A stretch of 64,000 nt of DNA from Capsicum annuum (taxonomy: Eukaryota; Streptophyta; Magnoliopsida; Solanales; Solanaceae): assembly GCF_002878395.1 (NCBI RefSeq), contig NC_061115.1, positions 90,354,471 to 90,418,470 of the forward strand. The letters run 5' to 3'. Below are positions 10,975 to 21,699 of the stretch, in pieces. Within the stretch, counting starts at the first letter, position 1; each line of letters begins with the position of its first letter. Both the position numbers and the translations under genes were made by a program. Below the pieces are notes generated by a model. The model was given only the letters and a program-made list of their open reading frames with translations. It ran no database searches and had not been told where the DNA came from.

Positions 10975-12045
10975 GTGCTTCAAAGTCTAATCTGTCCCCT
11001 AATCAATGACCTCTTGCTTTTCAAAAAACCAGTGGTGTCTCTTCGTCGCACCAACGTTAATACTCAGGATGATGAAGTCCATTCCACCCATGGGATACGG
11101 ACCCGTAATAGAGCTCATACCTCAGAACATGTTCCTATATTGGGAGTACCTCCTGTATCGACCAGTCCTCCCAGACCTCCCTGGATGGGGGCCAATCGCA
11201 CTCAGCCTCATGAAGGAGAGGTTTCTAATGCTGAATTCAGACAATCTATTCACATGCTTTCACAACTGGTATCCACACAGACTCAAAGGTCGGAGGATAC
11301 AAGGTCTGCATCTGTTACTTCTAAAGTTACTAGAGTGGGCTAGTTCATGAGAATGAACCCAGCCAAGTTCTCTGGCGCTAAGGTAGAAGAGGACCCGCAT
11401 GAGTTCGTGGATAAAATAGAGAAGATTTTCAAAGTAATGTATGTTGATCAGGTGGAGGGTGTTGTGCTAGAATAATACCAAGTAAAGAATGTAGTAAACC
11501 AATGGTACAATGAGTGGAAAGATACGAAGGGTGATAGTGCTGAGCCTATAGTTTGGGACAAATTTATGGAAGCTTTTCTTAACTGATTCCTTCCTTTAGA
11601 GATAAGAGAAGCTAAAGCAGAAGAGTTCATGAACCTTAAGCAGGGTAAGATGAGTGCTTAGGAGTATACTTTAAAGTTTAACCAATTGGCCTGTTATGCT
11701 CCTGAGATGAAGAGTAGTATGAGGGCCCGAATGAGGAAGTTTACTTTCGGCCTTTCAGATAATCTGGTGCTTGAGTGTCAGGGAGCTATGCTGAATAGGG
11801 ATATGGACTTTACTAGACTGTCAGTCCACATACAGCAAGTTGAGGAGAATAAGAAGAAGATATCCAAATCTAGGAAAAAGGACAGGTAGGCAAAGAGATC
11901 CAGAGTGATAGTCCAGAGTCATAGTCAGCAGCAGAGCAGTAATTGGGGCGGCAAATGGCAAAAGAAAAAGAATTGGCATAATGCACAGTCAGTAGCTAGT
12001 GCTCCAATGTACAGACCCACAGCTGATCAGCACACCTGAATTTCT
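10975..12045 (+). pseudogene. gag: Gag of element C
   Basis: One frame carries Gag throughout with about six stops. The ancestral start was probably at 11035, where GTG now precedes SLRRTN; related chromovirus Gags begin MPPRR or MPLRR. Next comes a Pro-rich linker, a Gag core from about 11341 (MRMNPAKFSGAKVEEDPHEF, then EAKAEEFMNLKQGKMS and LARYAPEM-like) and a basic tail (KKKISKSRKKDR). Open stretches are 10975-11343 and 11686-11889. The stops sit at positions of conserved Trp, Gln or Arg. A degraded zinc knuckle follows in another frame at 12118-12213. Confidence 0.8.
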
Positions 12046-12117
12046 AGTCTAGTCAGAGGCTGAGAATGTAGGGTACGTAGTCGCAGGAAAGTGTAGCCCA
12101 TACCTCTCGGTCCTATC

Positions 12118-12213
12118 CGCGCTGTGGGAGATGCAGAAAAAATCATCTAGAGAGATGTCAGCTTGGTACTTTGGTTTATTATTTATGTGGCCAGCTAGGC
12201 CATATCCTGAGAA
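12118..12213 (+). pseudogene. gag: Gag zinc-knuckle relic of element C
   Basis: In a shifted frame the strand reads CGRCRKNHLERC followed by YYLCGQLGHILRNC. The second is a CCHC knuckle whose first Cys has become Tyr. Both pieces match the double Cys motif of chromovirus Gag, also seen twice in element E. Confidence 0.65.
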
Positions 12214-12398
12214 ACTGTCTGGTAGCAAACAGTAATGTTGGAGGATCCAAGTTGCAGGTGAATTCATCTGCACCACCACCTCAGAAGAGTGCAACTTCAA
12301 CCGCCGAAATGGTCAGAACTGGTTTTATGCTTTGACCAATCACTAGGAGGTAGAGGCCTCACCATATATAGTCACCAGTACATTGTAAATCTTTTCTC

Positions 12399-13073
12399 GT
12401 GAAATGTATGTTGCTTGATCCTGGGTCTACCTTGTCTTATGTGACCCCATACATGGCTGTTGGTTTTGAGTTTGAGCCTAATGTGATTGCTAAACCTTTT
12501 TTGGTTTTCACCTCAGTGGGAGATTCTGTTATGGCTAGGAGGGTGTATAGAAATTGTGTTGTGTCTATTTTTAGTTGGGATACTGAGGAAGATCTCATAG
12601 AACTTGATATGGTTGATTTTGATGCCATCTTAAAGATGGAATGGCTCCATTCGTGCTATGCCACCTTGAATTGTAGGACCCAAAGAGTCACCTTTTCTTT
12701 TTTGAATGAGTCGGTGATAGAATGGGAGGGACATTCTCTATCACCTAGAGGGCATTTCAAAGGTTATCTCAGGGCCCTTAAACTTATTTCCAAAGGTTTG
12801 TTGTATTATCTTATTCGAGTTAAAGATTCTAGTGCCGAAAGTCTTTCTCTTCAGTCTATCCCGGTAGTGAATAAATTCTCGAAAGTCTTTCCAGATGATC
12901 TCCCAGGAATACTACCTAATAGGGAGATAGATTTTGGTATTGATTTATTGCCAGATACCCATCCTATTTCTATTCCACCATATAAGATGGCTCCTGCAGA
13001 GGTAAAAGAGTTAAAAGAACAACTAGCAGATCTTCTAGATAATGGTTTTATCTACCCCAGTGTGTCTTCTTGA
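12399..13073 (+). pseudogene. pol: Protease and start of reverse transcriptase, element C
   Basis: A 224-codon open frame. Residues about 5-11 hold the protease motif DPGSTLS, followed by a hydrophobic fold and the ILKMEWL segment near residue 78 (usually ILGMDWL). From about residue 150, [33 protein letters not shown] and KMAPAEVKELK open the reverse transcriptase. It stops at a TGA replacing Trp; the same frame continues with [13 protein letters not shown]. Confidence 0.85.
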
Positions 13074-13910
13074 GGTACACCTGTACTTTTCATGCAAAAG
13101 AAAGACGGTTCCATTCGTATGTGCATAGATTACCGCCAGCTAAATAAGGTCACGATTAAAAATAAATATCCCCTTCCTAGGATTGATGATCTTTTTTATC
13201 AACTTCAGGGTGCTAAATATTTTTAAAAGATAGACCTTCATTCGAGATATCACCAGTTGAAATTTAGAGAGTCAGATATTTCCAAAATAGCTTTCCAAAC
13301 CAGATACGACCATTATAAATTCTTAGTCATGTCCTTCGGGTTGACTAACACCCCTGCAGCTTTCATGGATCTAATAAATAGGGCTTTCCATCAGTTTCTG
13401 GATCTGTTTGTCATTGTATTCATTGATGACATTTTGGTATATTCTAAGAGCGAGGAGGACCATGCCAATAACCTCCTAATCATCCTTCAGACCCTTAAAG
13501 ATCATAAATTTTATGCAAAATTTTCTAAGTGTGAATTTCGGTTGAATGCTATTGTGTTCTTGGGGCATATTATGTCTAGTGAGGGTATTAAGGTTGATCC
13601 CCAAAAGATTGAGGTAGTAAGAAAATGGCCCAAACCCACGACTCCAACCGACATTCGAAGCTTCTTAGGTTTGGCGGGTTATTACAAAAGATTCGTTGAG
13701 AGTTTTTCTTCCATAGCTGCACCACTTACTAAGTTGACTCAGATAAAGGCGGAGTTTTTATGGTCTGACTCTTGTGAGAATAGCTTTGAGAAGTTGAAAG
13801 ACAAGTTGAATACTGCTCCTGTTCTGATGCTTTCGAAGGGTAAAGAAGGTTTTATTGTATACTATGATGCATCCCAAGTAAGACGGGTATGTACATATAC
13901 AGCATGGTAA
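13074..13910 (+). pseudogene. pol: Reverse transcriptase and start of RNase H, element C
   Basis: It carries the full Ty3/gypsy motif order: [41 protein letters not shown] (catalytic Asp pair intact, near 13420), [27 protein letters not shown] single stop near 13228 interrupts it; from 13257 a 217-codon stretch is open through the first RNase H Asp (YYDAS near 13862). A frameshift at about 13880 ends it. The best preserved polymerase in the window, still not functional. Confidence 0.9.
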
Positions 13911-14361
13911 GGTAGTGGCTTATGCATCTAGACAGTTGAAGGTGCATGAGCGGAACTACCCTTCTCATGGCTTAGAGTTAGCAGCTGTGGTTTTTGCACT
14001 TAAGATCTGGCAGCACTATTTATATGGGGTACACATTGATATATTTACTGACCACAAGAGTTTATAGTATGTTTTCTCACAGAAAGAATTAAATCTCAGG
14101 GAGAGGCGGTGGTTGGAACTTTTAAAAGACTATGACATGAGCCTGCACTATCATTTGGGCAAGGCGAATGTGGTAGCTGCCGCCCTTAGCAGGTTATCTA
14201 TGGGCAGTATTTCTCATATGAGGAAAGAAAAGAGGGAGATGGTGAAGGATATTTACCGACTTGCAAATCTAGGAGTGCGATTTTTAGATTCTGAAGATAG
14301 AGGAGTGGTTGTTTGTGAGATAGCTAAATCTTCCCTTTGTGCAGAAGTTAAAGAGAAGTAG
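13885..14361 (+). pseudogene. pol: RNase H and linker to integrase, element C
   Basis: After the frameshift the reading continues with [42 protein letters not shown] (catalytic Asp), [20 protein letters not shown] and AALSRLSM. The usual final motif is VADALSR; here the catalytic Asp reads Ala (VVAAALSR). Codons from 14113 to 14361 are open. Confidence 0.85.
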
Positions 14362-14415
14362 GTTGAAGATCTCATCTTGATGCAGATCAAGAAAGATGCA
14401 GGTCAATAAAAGGTA

Positions 14416-15165
14416 ATGCCATTTGAAATTGGTGGTGATGGTGTTTTGAGATACCAGGGTAGATTGTGTGTGCCAGATGTAGATGGTCTGAGGAAGAAAA
14501 TCCTTAACGAATATCATATGTCGAGGTATGTTCTTTACCCTAGCTATACTAAGATGTACCAGGATTTGAAAACCATTTATTGGTGGAATAATATGAAGCG
14601 TGATATGGCTAACTATGTTGCCAAATGTTTGAATTGTCAACAAGTTAAAGTGGAACATTTGAGTCCAGGTGGTTCTTCTCAAGAGATAGCTTTGCCTTTG
14701 TGTAAATGGTAGATGATTAATATGGACTTCACTACAGGACTTCTGAGGTCCCGAAACCAGTACGATTCCATTTGGGTGATTGTAGATAGGTTGACCTAGT
14801 TAGCTCACTTTCTACCTGTCAGGATAAATTATTTAGGAGAGGATTTTGCCAAGCTGTTCATTGCAGAAATAGTTCGTTTGCATGGGGAACCTGTGTCCAT
14901 CATATCTGACAGAGGTACACAGTTTTCTTCACAGTTGGAGATTGTTTTAAAAGGGTTTAGGTACCTAAGTGAATTTGAGCACGTCTTTCCACCCTCAAAC
15001 ATATGGGAAGGCTGAGCGCACCATCCAGATCCTTGATGATATGTTGAGGGCCTCGTGATTGATTTTAAAGGTAGTTGGGTAGAGCACTTGTCATTGATAG
15101 AGTTCGCATATAATAATAGTTTCCATTCCAGTATTAAGATGGAACCATTTGAGGGTTTGTTTTAC
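14416..15165 (+). pseudogene. pol: Integrase of element C, truncated
   Basis: The N-terminal zinc-binding part is open (14416-14712): EYHMSRYVLYPS keeps the first His, but the second (HPG in relatives) is Tyr; CLNCQQVKVEH keeps both Cys. The core follows with NMDFTTGL (first Asp), VSIISDRGTQFSS (second Asp) and FAYNNSFHSSIKMEPFEGL, broken by a stop at 14710 and frameshifts near 14990. It ends abruptly near 15165, before the chromodomain, 3' untranslated region and 3' LTR, at a perfect palindrome. Confidence 0.85.
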
Positions 15166-15205
15166 ACCACACCAAAATTGGCTTGTAATGTGGTGTAAAA
15201 CAAAC
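15155..15205. repeat. Perfect 17-bp inverted repeat at the truncation point of C
   Basis: The arm GTTTGTTTTACACCACA (15155-15171) is exactly complementary to 15189-15205, with a 17-base loop. An 11-base direct repeat, AGGGTTTGTTT, occurs at 15152 and again near 15220. The structure sits precisely where integrase similarity stops and element D begins. Confidence 0.9.
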
Positions 15206-16355
15206 ATGAAAGAAATATTGAAGGGTTTGTTTGAACATTTTAAGATTTAACAATTTTATCGTCTTTAGAATGTAATTTCAAAGCTAGAAGATGCTTAAGT
15301 TTAACCAAATGTGAGTAGGACTTGGGGTTAGGCCTTACTAGGTATGGGTTCATGTATGGGTATTTGGATACTTGTCCAAATTTAGCTAAAGGTCATGGGT
15401 AGGTTAGATTATGGATTTCTAGTGTTAAGTTTTCCATCAAACAAATTTCTCAACCAAACACCAAAATATCACAAATGGGTTCTTTTGAACACCTCAAAAG
15501 TGAAGAAATTTAAACAATCTATGGCCTCAATTAGTATCCTTATGTCTAAAATACACTATTAAATGAACTAATTCAAGTTATTGTTCACACCCATTCCTCA
15601 CCCAATATCCCCCTTCTCAAGGATGATAAGGGTTCAAAGGTAATTGGAGTTTGCAATCCCTATCTTAATTAAAACATAGAACAAATGTAAAACCCATATC
15701 AATTAGCTAATTAGAAAGACAAATAAATAAAACTCATACTCTAATCATAACCTATCCAAGCATAACCCCAAGATAAGAAATTAACTACGCATAGAGAGAG
15801 AAAGTAGAGATATACCCAAATTCGCATCAACATGATCAATTGAAACATAAGATAATACAATAATCAGGCTTTTGGTTCAATAAATGTTAAATTAAAACCA
15901 CTAATCTCTCACTTGAAAGTCACTCTAATGTTTCTAAACTTTAGAAAAGTACAAAAATGGTGGAAGTGAGCTGAAAAAACCCCCTTTGATCCAAAATTCA
16001 CAGTTGATTGAAATTATGAAAATACCACCACACTGGTGACTTGTATGCGTAGGCGACTGACTTGCATGTGTAGGTCACCATACAGATGCCACTGATTCTT
16101 CACATTTTTCACCTACGTGCGCACAGGTGCCTCAAGTGCATGCGTAGGTGGCCTCACGATGAGGCCAAGTGAACTTTTACATTCTGTTTCTCCCATTTTC
16201 AACCTCCAATTGACTCAAATGACTTGCTCAACTTCATTTCCACCCTTTACTTGCCCAAATGAGCATTACACATGATAAAAACCTCAAATAAATAGAAAAT
16301 AATGGTAATTCAAGCTTAAAAAGCATTAACAAGTAGTTAAATTGACAACTTATCA
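15206..16355 (-). repeat. Partial 3' LTR of element D (Athila/Tat-like)
   Basis: On the minus strand the LTR begins TGATAAGTTGTCAATT at 16355, directly after a purine-rich tract. The opposite edge is not seen; the sequence reaches the palindrome at 15205. It contains a block of four short palindromic units at 16030-16165. Confidence 0.6.
16030..16165. repeat. Block of four 22-23-bp palindromic units in the LTR of D
   Basis: Four units built on TGCATGCGTAGGT and its complement alternate in orientation, for example TGACTTGCATGTGTAGGTCA (near 16049) and CACCTACGTGCGCACAGGTG (near 16108). Several have TGAC...GTCA ends. The block lies 190-325 bases from the LTR start, a position like that of the TGACG blocks in A, E and F. 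Confidence 0.75.
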
Positions 16356-16368
16356 ACCCTCCAAACTT
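16356..16368 (-). promoter_or_regulatory. Polypurine tract of element D
   Basis: The minus strand reads AAGTTTGGAGGGT immediately before the LTR start at 16355. Confidence 0.7.
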
Positions 16369-17590
16369 AAACTGCCGTTTTTCCTCAAGTAATCAAGAAT
16401 AATCACAAGGAGATTGGGTATTATTGACTCAAAACTATCAAAAAGAAAGTTAAACAAGATATATAGGCTATCAAATCTCATGTAGATTCCTCAAACATGT
16501 TATGGAAAAAAAGTAAACCAAAATTTTTAAATTTGCATATTTCTACGAAACAAAGATGCAAGATAGTATCAAATGAAACTTTCAAATCATTAATGCTTCT
16601 CAAAAGGTGATAAAAAATCTTTAAATATTGTCTTAATTTTTAAAATGCAACTTACCTCTCTCATTTTCCAAATTGAGAGTAAGACATTACCATCAACCTA
16701 AAAGTATCGATGCCACTTACATGCAAGAGCCTATATCCACATGCATAAGACATTTCAATTCTTAAAGGAGATAAACTATTAAATGAATTCATACTCACTC
16801 TCATAAGGAAATTCAAGTACAATGAATTGAACCATAGGCTTGCCCATTGTGTTGTTCTCCACTAATGTAGACTCACCAAGATTAGAATCACCAATGTCTT
16901 ATGGGCTTAGGTGAAGGTTAAGGTGCGGGAAGGAATGTATGGATCTAGTGACTAGAAGACCTCCTCAAACACAATTATTTATCTCTTTTTACCCTAAAAT
17001 TTTCAAATTTTCCCACCTTATTCACCTTTAATTCTTTTCTTTCTTTCCCTTAACCATTAGCTTTATATTTTCCATACAAATCAACACGCCACTTTTTTTC
17101 TTCACTTATTTTGCTCTTATAAGATATGTTCTAACTTTAATCCCTTCAAGGCCCCTCATTTTCTAGTTTCACCTCAAGTTCTATGGGCTAGTCCATTTAA
17201 CTTTGTCATCAAGCATATCCCGTGTCTCTTAAGCACACATGATTAGACAACCTAACATACACCTTTTTAATTCATTCTAGCATATCATATTTTTCCCTCA
17301 AACTAAGAATTTAGATTACCCTTCAATAAATCTCAAATCAATCAACCCTCTAAACTTAGGTTGTTGCCTACATTTCTTTACTAAGAATCCTGAAAGGCAT
17401 TCAAGGAGGTTAGGTTCCAAAAGAGAGATTTTGAAAATGGTTTAGGTGTCATAGATTGGTTATTATTAAAAAAAGAAATAAAAATAGACAGGCTAAAAAA
17501 TGTTAACTATGGAACAATGTTAAGGTGCGAATTTAGCCATGTGACAGATCATAAATAACCTTGGGTCGTCCTCTAAACCAAGCTTGCCTA
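16369..17590 (-). mobile_element. 3' untranslated region of element D
   Basis: A non-coding, AT-rich stretch matching in layout the 3' regions of A (1-1080) and F (35519-36870): an 'ataggcttgccc' block near 16830, a pyrimidine-rich middle, and 'ctaaacttaggttgttgcct' near 17350. It ends with 'ccttgggtcgtcct' near 17560, the counterpart of GGTTGCCTCC in A and F, which marks the end of the coding part. Beyond about 17590 caulimovirid sequence begins. Confidence 0.6.
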
Positions 17591-17599
17591 TGATTGTAC

Positions 17600-17770
17600 T
17601 TTTAATACAGTTAGGAAAATTTTAGACTACACGTATGTACGAGAAACTACATGGTCGTGAAGCCGCCTATTATGTTGGAAAGTTTGGAGCTCTACTGCTA
17701 GCCACCTATCTATTGCAGCTGGTGGTCCTCCTTACTCCACTGCCTCCCCATCTATTTTTTCCATTTTGAT
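17600..17770 (-). other. 3' terminal region of caulimovirid copy 1
   Basis: After the end of the RNase H reading near 17745 the minus strand carries 'ggaccaccagctgc', 'aggtggctagcag' and 'aacataataggcgg'. A near-identical run follows the head-to-head junction on the plus strand at 22371-22475. In circular caulimovirid genomes this is the intergenic stretch upstream of the primer site. Confidence 0.7.
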
Positions 17771-19050
17771 CTGAAAGTCATTATGAATAAGGAAGAAGTT
17801 AAACTTCTTGATTCCATTCTTCACAGGAAGAATTTCCTTGAAGGTGGAATTATAATGTTGTTCTGCTTTTTTAACTTTCCACTTGTATGTCGACATACTT
17901 TTCGCTGGACGTCTTTTTTTTCCAGGAGAACTGCACTCTAATATTCATTGCTTGCATCAGTCTACAATATCATCTATCTATCTGATGAGATATGGGGTTT
18001 CTTGACATCACTAGAGATTCCCTTGATTTTATGGACTACATCATCCTGCTTTTTCCCTAAGCTGGAGCATTTTTCTTTAGCATATTTGTGAGTGGGGAGA
18101 TATAGGTAAAGACATCAGGGATAAAGTCTCTAACATACTTAATCACACTAAGAAATTACTGGAGCTACTTAACTAAAAAGTTAGTATCTGGAAACTTAAG
18201 GAATTCTAGGAAGATGTGAGGTCCTGGAGTGTAATACCTATGGTCAAAGTGCATTCCTAGAAAGTTAATCTTATCCCATACGAGGTTCATCTTTTTTTTC
18301 GAGAGCATTACTCCATGCTACTTTACTAGGTCATAGAATTGGAAGAGGAGGTCATGGTTCTCCTCTATAGTGTTGCTAAAGAGCAGTATGCCATTAATGT
18401 AGACTAATGATGCATGAAGTATGCGCTTGAATATTCTGATCATGGTATTTTAGAAGAGTGAAGAGATAGGTTTGAGTCCAAATAGCTTATCTTTTGACTG
18501 GTAGTGGTGTCGGGCATATGGAAGCCCATTTTGTCTCTATCTTTTGAGTGTATGCCTAACTGTTAGAATCCATATTTGAGGTTAAATTTGGAAAAGTGGG
18601 TGGCTTTTGCTAGGTGTGAGAAAAGGGCCAGCTTATTTGGAATAAGGAATTTATCATCTTAAAGGAAGTGGTTTAGGAGTTGGTAGTTTATGACTAGACA
18701 AATTTTTCCCCTTGTTTGTTCAGTGCGCTTGTTGACATAGAATGCTTCACAAGCCCACTGGGAATCTAATGGATCAATGAGCCCAAACTCTTGAACTTTA
18801 GCATATCCTTCTTTGCAAGATGAAGATGTTCGAGATTCATACTAAAATGACTTGCCTTTGTGGGATTAACATTTTCCCTCTTTCTGAATAGAAGTCTAAT
18901 GAAGAAGTCCTGGTTGAGCTATAAGGAATATTTGTTCTTCTCGAGGAACTCTTTGTGGAATTCTACATAAGATTCTTCTTTCACCTGAGGCTCCATCTTC
19001 ATTACTGGATTTTTATCTATAATTTAAAACAACCTAGGTATGGTGGAATA
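17745..19050 (-). pseudogene. Reverse transcriptase-RNase H relic of caulimovirid copy 1
   Basis: The minus strand carries caulimovirid polymerase features in order, with many stops. The active-site segment around 18387-18404 reads VYINGILLF; the family's YIDD has become YING, so both catalytic Asp are lost. Downstream are the thumb-like LSKKKMNLVWDKINFLG segment (near 18280) and FLSVIKYVRDFIPD. RNase H begins near 17990 and is badly eroded, ending around 17745. This enzyme would have copied the pregenomic RNA into DNA. Confidence 0.75.
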
Positions 19051-19319
19051 TTGCCTGAATCAACCTATGAAGGTTTTACCTTCCGTTAGAACAAGGAGAC
19101 GGTTCTTGAGATACTGGTAAATGTCGAAACTAGTGATCAGATCCTTCCCTGGTATGTTGGAGCCAAGAAGTTGTGTTTTGTAGAGTAAACCTGGGAAGAA
19201 TTTGATCATGATTGGCTACCTTGTGATCACCCTGGTTGTGAGGACTTCTCTTTTTGACGTTGTACCAAAATTCTAGCAGTGAGGAACCCATTGATCACCA
19301 GGGATAATGTCATGATTCA

Positions 19320-19430
19320 GTAGTTAGGCAGTTGCATCGGTGTCCATAAAGACAATGACCTGAAGGGGCATGTACTATCTTAATGGATATATCTTGAGTT
19401 TGACATAGGGTGTTTCCATCTTGGAGATCA
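19320..19430 (-). pseudogene. Aspartic protease relic of caulimovirid copy 1
   Basis: Around 19332-19362 the minus strand reads VFMDTDATA, where retropepsins have D-T/S-G-A. The Gly is replaced by Asp. It sits between the zinc-knuckle segment and reverse transcriptase, as expected for processing of the polyprotein. Confidence 0.55.
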
Positions 19431-19628
19431 TGTTGATTTTTTCCATGAGCATATTGATCTCATCCATCAGTTTTTCTAATCGATTAAATTCACCTTCACT
19501 GATGGGTGATGATATCTTCTCCAGGTAGTCATCGATAATAAGAGGCTGAGGTTGGCCGTCAATAAAGAGAGATAGAATGTCCTTGAGTGCTCCTGTGTCT
19601 GTGTTGCAAACATATTTAGGAATGCTAT

Positions 19629-20021
19629 CTAGATTAGAATGAAGAACCTCATCTTTAATTGGGAAATTATCAGCTTCAATTGCTTTTTCTGAGTACTAAT
19701 CCCCCTTTTTGCCTTTCTGGACTTAGGACATGTTTTTGCAAAGTGTCCTTTGTCATGGTAGATGAAGAACTTGGCTTTCCCTGGATCCTTCTTTCTAGGG
19801 AATATGGCATTGTTGCCATTCATCAGTTTCTTAACTGATCGTTTCTTCTTTCTGGCCTGCCTATAGTGTATGTATTTTTTATGCCTTGCCTGACATTTTG
19901 TGAGATGGGGAGACCCATATGGCTTAGTATCTAGATCAAAATAATTGGTGATAATCACGCCAGCGATTTCATCAGCCTCTGTAGTAGGAACAAGATCTGA
20001 ATTATTGTTTAAGATCATCAT
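19629..20021 (-). pseudogene. Coat-protein C-terminus with decayed zinc knuckle, copy 1
   Basis: A 130-codon open minus-strand frame. It has a strongly basic stretch (ARKKKRSVKK) followed by FFIYHDKGHFAKTCPKSRK, a CCHC knuckle in which the first two Cys have become Phe and Tyr while His and the last Cys remain. Coat proteins of Caulimoviridae end in such a basic region and RNA-binding knuckle. Copy 2 has the same arrangement at 25861-25930. Confidence 0.7.
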
Positions 20022-20183
20022 ATTTGCTGAATTAGCTAACTCAGGATGTCTTTTCTCTCCTTCTTCCTCTGGCTCGATGTCTTCAAAGAAATTAGGGGAA
20101 TTCAGATATTCCTCTACAAGGTCGTGATGGAATTGCTAAGGAGAATGATTCCTTGCTTCTACTGTATTGAACTTTGAGGTGGC

Positions 20184-20697
20184 CTATTCTGGTATAGGAG
20201 GATCATTGGTCCATAAGAATTTTGGACATGTGTGGTTGTCATCAAGGAGACTATGCTCGATGGATTCCCAATTCTTATCTAGTGGCACTTCATCTGGGAT
20301 AATAGCATCCAGCTCTATAAATAAGTTATCTTGTGGTGGAGCGATAGCCGTTGAGTTCATCATATTAGCATCATGCAGGGCCTTCATCCATTTGACCTGT
20401 CCTTGTATCCCTTCAAATTAGTGGCAGTCTACCATGGCTTCTTTCCTTTTCCATGAGTGTCTAGGAATGTCAGATCTTTACTCCTCTTCTTGAGTTAGTC
20501 TAAGTAGTCGAAGGTTGATGAAATTGATGGAGATGTGGAAAAGGGATGTGTAGCATTTTTGGTGATGTTGGAAGCACGACATATGTTGGGATATTTCGTA
20601 GATTCATGGTGTCGTACTTTAACAGGGTAATCTGTTCTTTAAGTGATGCCATTTCTCTTCTCTGCTGGTCAATGAAGGATAGTACTGAGGTGCCCAA
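20184..20697 (-). pseudogene. Polyprotein middle segment, copy 1, function unknown
   Basis: Two short open minus-strand stretches (20387-20184 and 20697-20500) lie between the Cys-rich segment and the coat region. The first is acidic (FIELDAIIPDEVPLDKNWE). The second has a helical, possibly coiled stretch (FIDQQRREMASLKEQITLLK), as seen in capsid-associated parts of caulimovirids. No domain is recognised. Confidence 0.4.
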
Positions 20698-20769
20698 CAG
20701 ACATGTTGCAGACTGGATAGCCTGTCTCCTTTCTTTAGTACCTCTATAAGTTTGGCATGGCCTGAATCC

Positions 20770-20924
20770 CAGTATCCATCATCATCACTTTTTGGGATGG
20801 CCACTTCACAATCTGCACAACTACAGTTGCTAATCCACGAGCAATGTCCCATGAAAGGACATTTGAACCAGTGTACATTGCATCCCTCGTGATTGAATTG
20901 TTGACCCAAATCATTATCTCTCAT
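20770..20924 (-). pseudogene. Cys-rich conserved segment of caulimovirid copy 1
   Basis: The minus strand reads WFKCPFMGHCSWISNCSCADC: Cys spaced C-x5-C-x5-C-x-C-x2-C after a QQFNHEGCNVH segment. Copy 2 has the same layout near 23610-23705 with one Cys replaced by Tyr. Conservation in two divergent copies suggests a metal-binding element of the polyprotein, located after the movement protein. I do not recognise a named domain. Confidence 0.55.
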
Positions 20925-21255
20925 GAATATTTCAAGTAAGAGTGAGACATATGCTAGGTTCGAGCTTTCTTCTTTTCAAATAAGTATTAAAGGGGATGAG
21001 CATGCTAATAGGAAAAGATGTCTGGTGAGGGGTCACTTCAGATAAAGTTCAGAGATGCAGAGAATAGAATCTCAACTTTTTATAATTGTTGACACATGTA
21101 TCTAGAATGACCTTGAGCAATTCTTTCCTAGACATTTACCTTGATATTTGTACACCAAGGATGGTTCTTTGGGTAGTGTTTATGACTAAGGATAAAGTGG
21201 TTTAGTCACCTGGCATGGATAGAGTGTTATCGTGGTTTTGCACTTGCCAAGCTAA

Positions 21256-21699
21256 TTAGTAATGTATGGCTCGACATAAGCTAGCATTTGGTATTTCCAG
21301 AATTTGGACTTGGATTTTTAGTGCCTCTATTAATCTTGGATCAGAAAGGGACATGGTAAGGTTTGGAATTAGAGTAACAACAAGTGTCCCAACATCAAGG
21401 ATAACATGTAGAGTACCCAGATTCATATTCTGGTATTTGCGAAATCTCGTATCAAAGAGAGAAAGACATTCCTTTAGTGGCTGGCCATTTTTTCCATGAT
21501 GCATCAACGGAACACGAATAGCACCAAAATGGATATGGGTATAACCATGGTTTCTCCACTCTTGTGGGAAGTTGTTTGGCATCTGTAGAGAGATGAAATG
21601 GCCATCTAGAGTCGTAAGGATATGTTGTTCAAGAGCTGGGGCAGCAAAGTATTCCTTAACTCCTTCTGGCCTATTCTGATGCAAAGAATCAATCTGCAT
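21256..21699 (-). pseudogene. Movement protein relic of caulimovirid copy 1
   Basis: An uninterrupted 147-codon frame with the conserved core of the viral movement protein family (30K/MP type): HGYTHIHFGAIRVPL, HGKNGQPL, SLFDTRFRKYQ, GTLVVTLIPN and MSLSDPRLIEALKIQVQI. Movement proteins open plasmodesmata for cell-to-cell spread. Position just after the leader fits the caulimovirid gene order. The true start probably lies upstream of 21699, because similar sequence in copy 2 continues upstream. This is the best preserved part of the copy. Confidence 0.85.
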
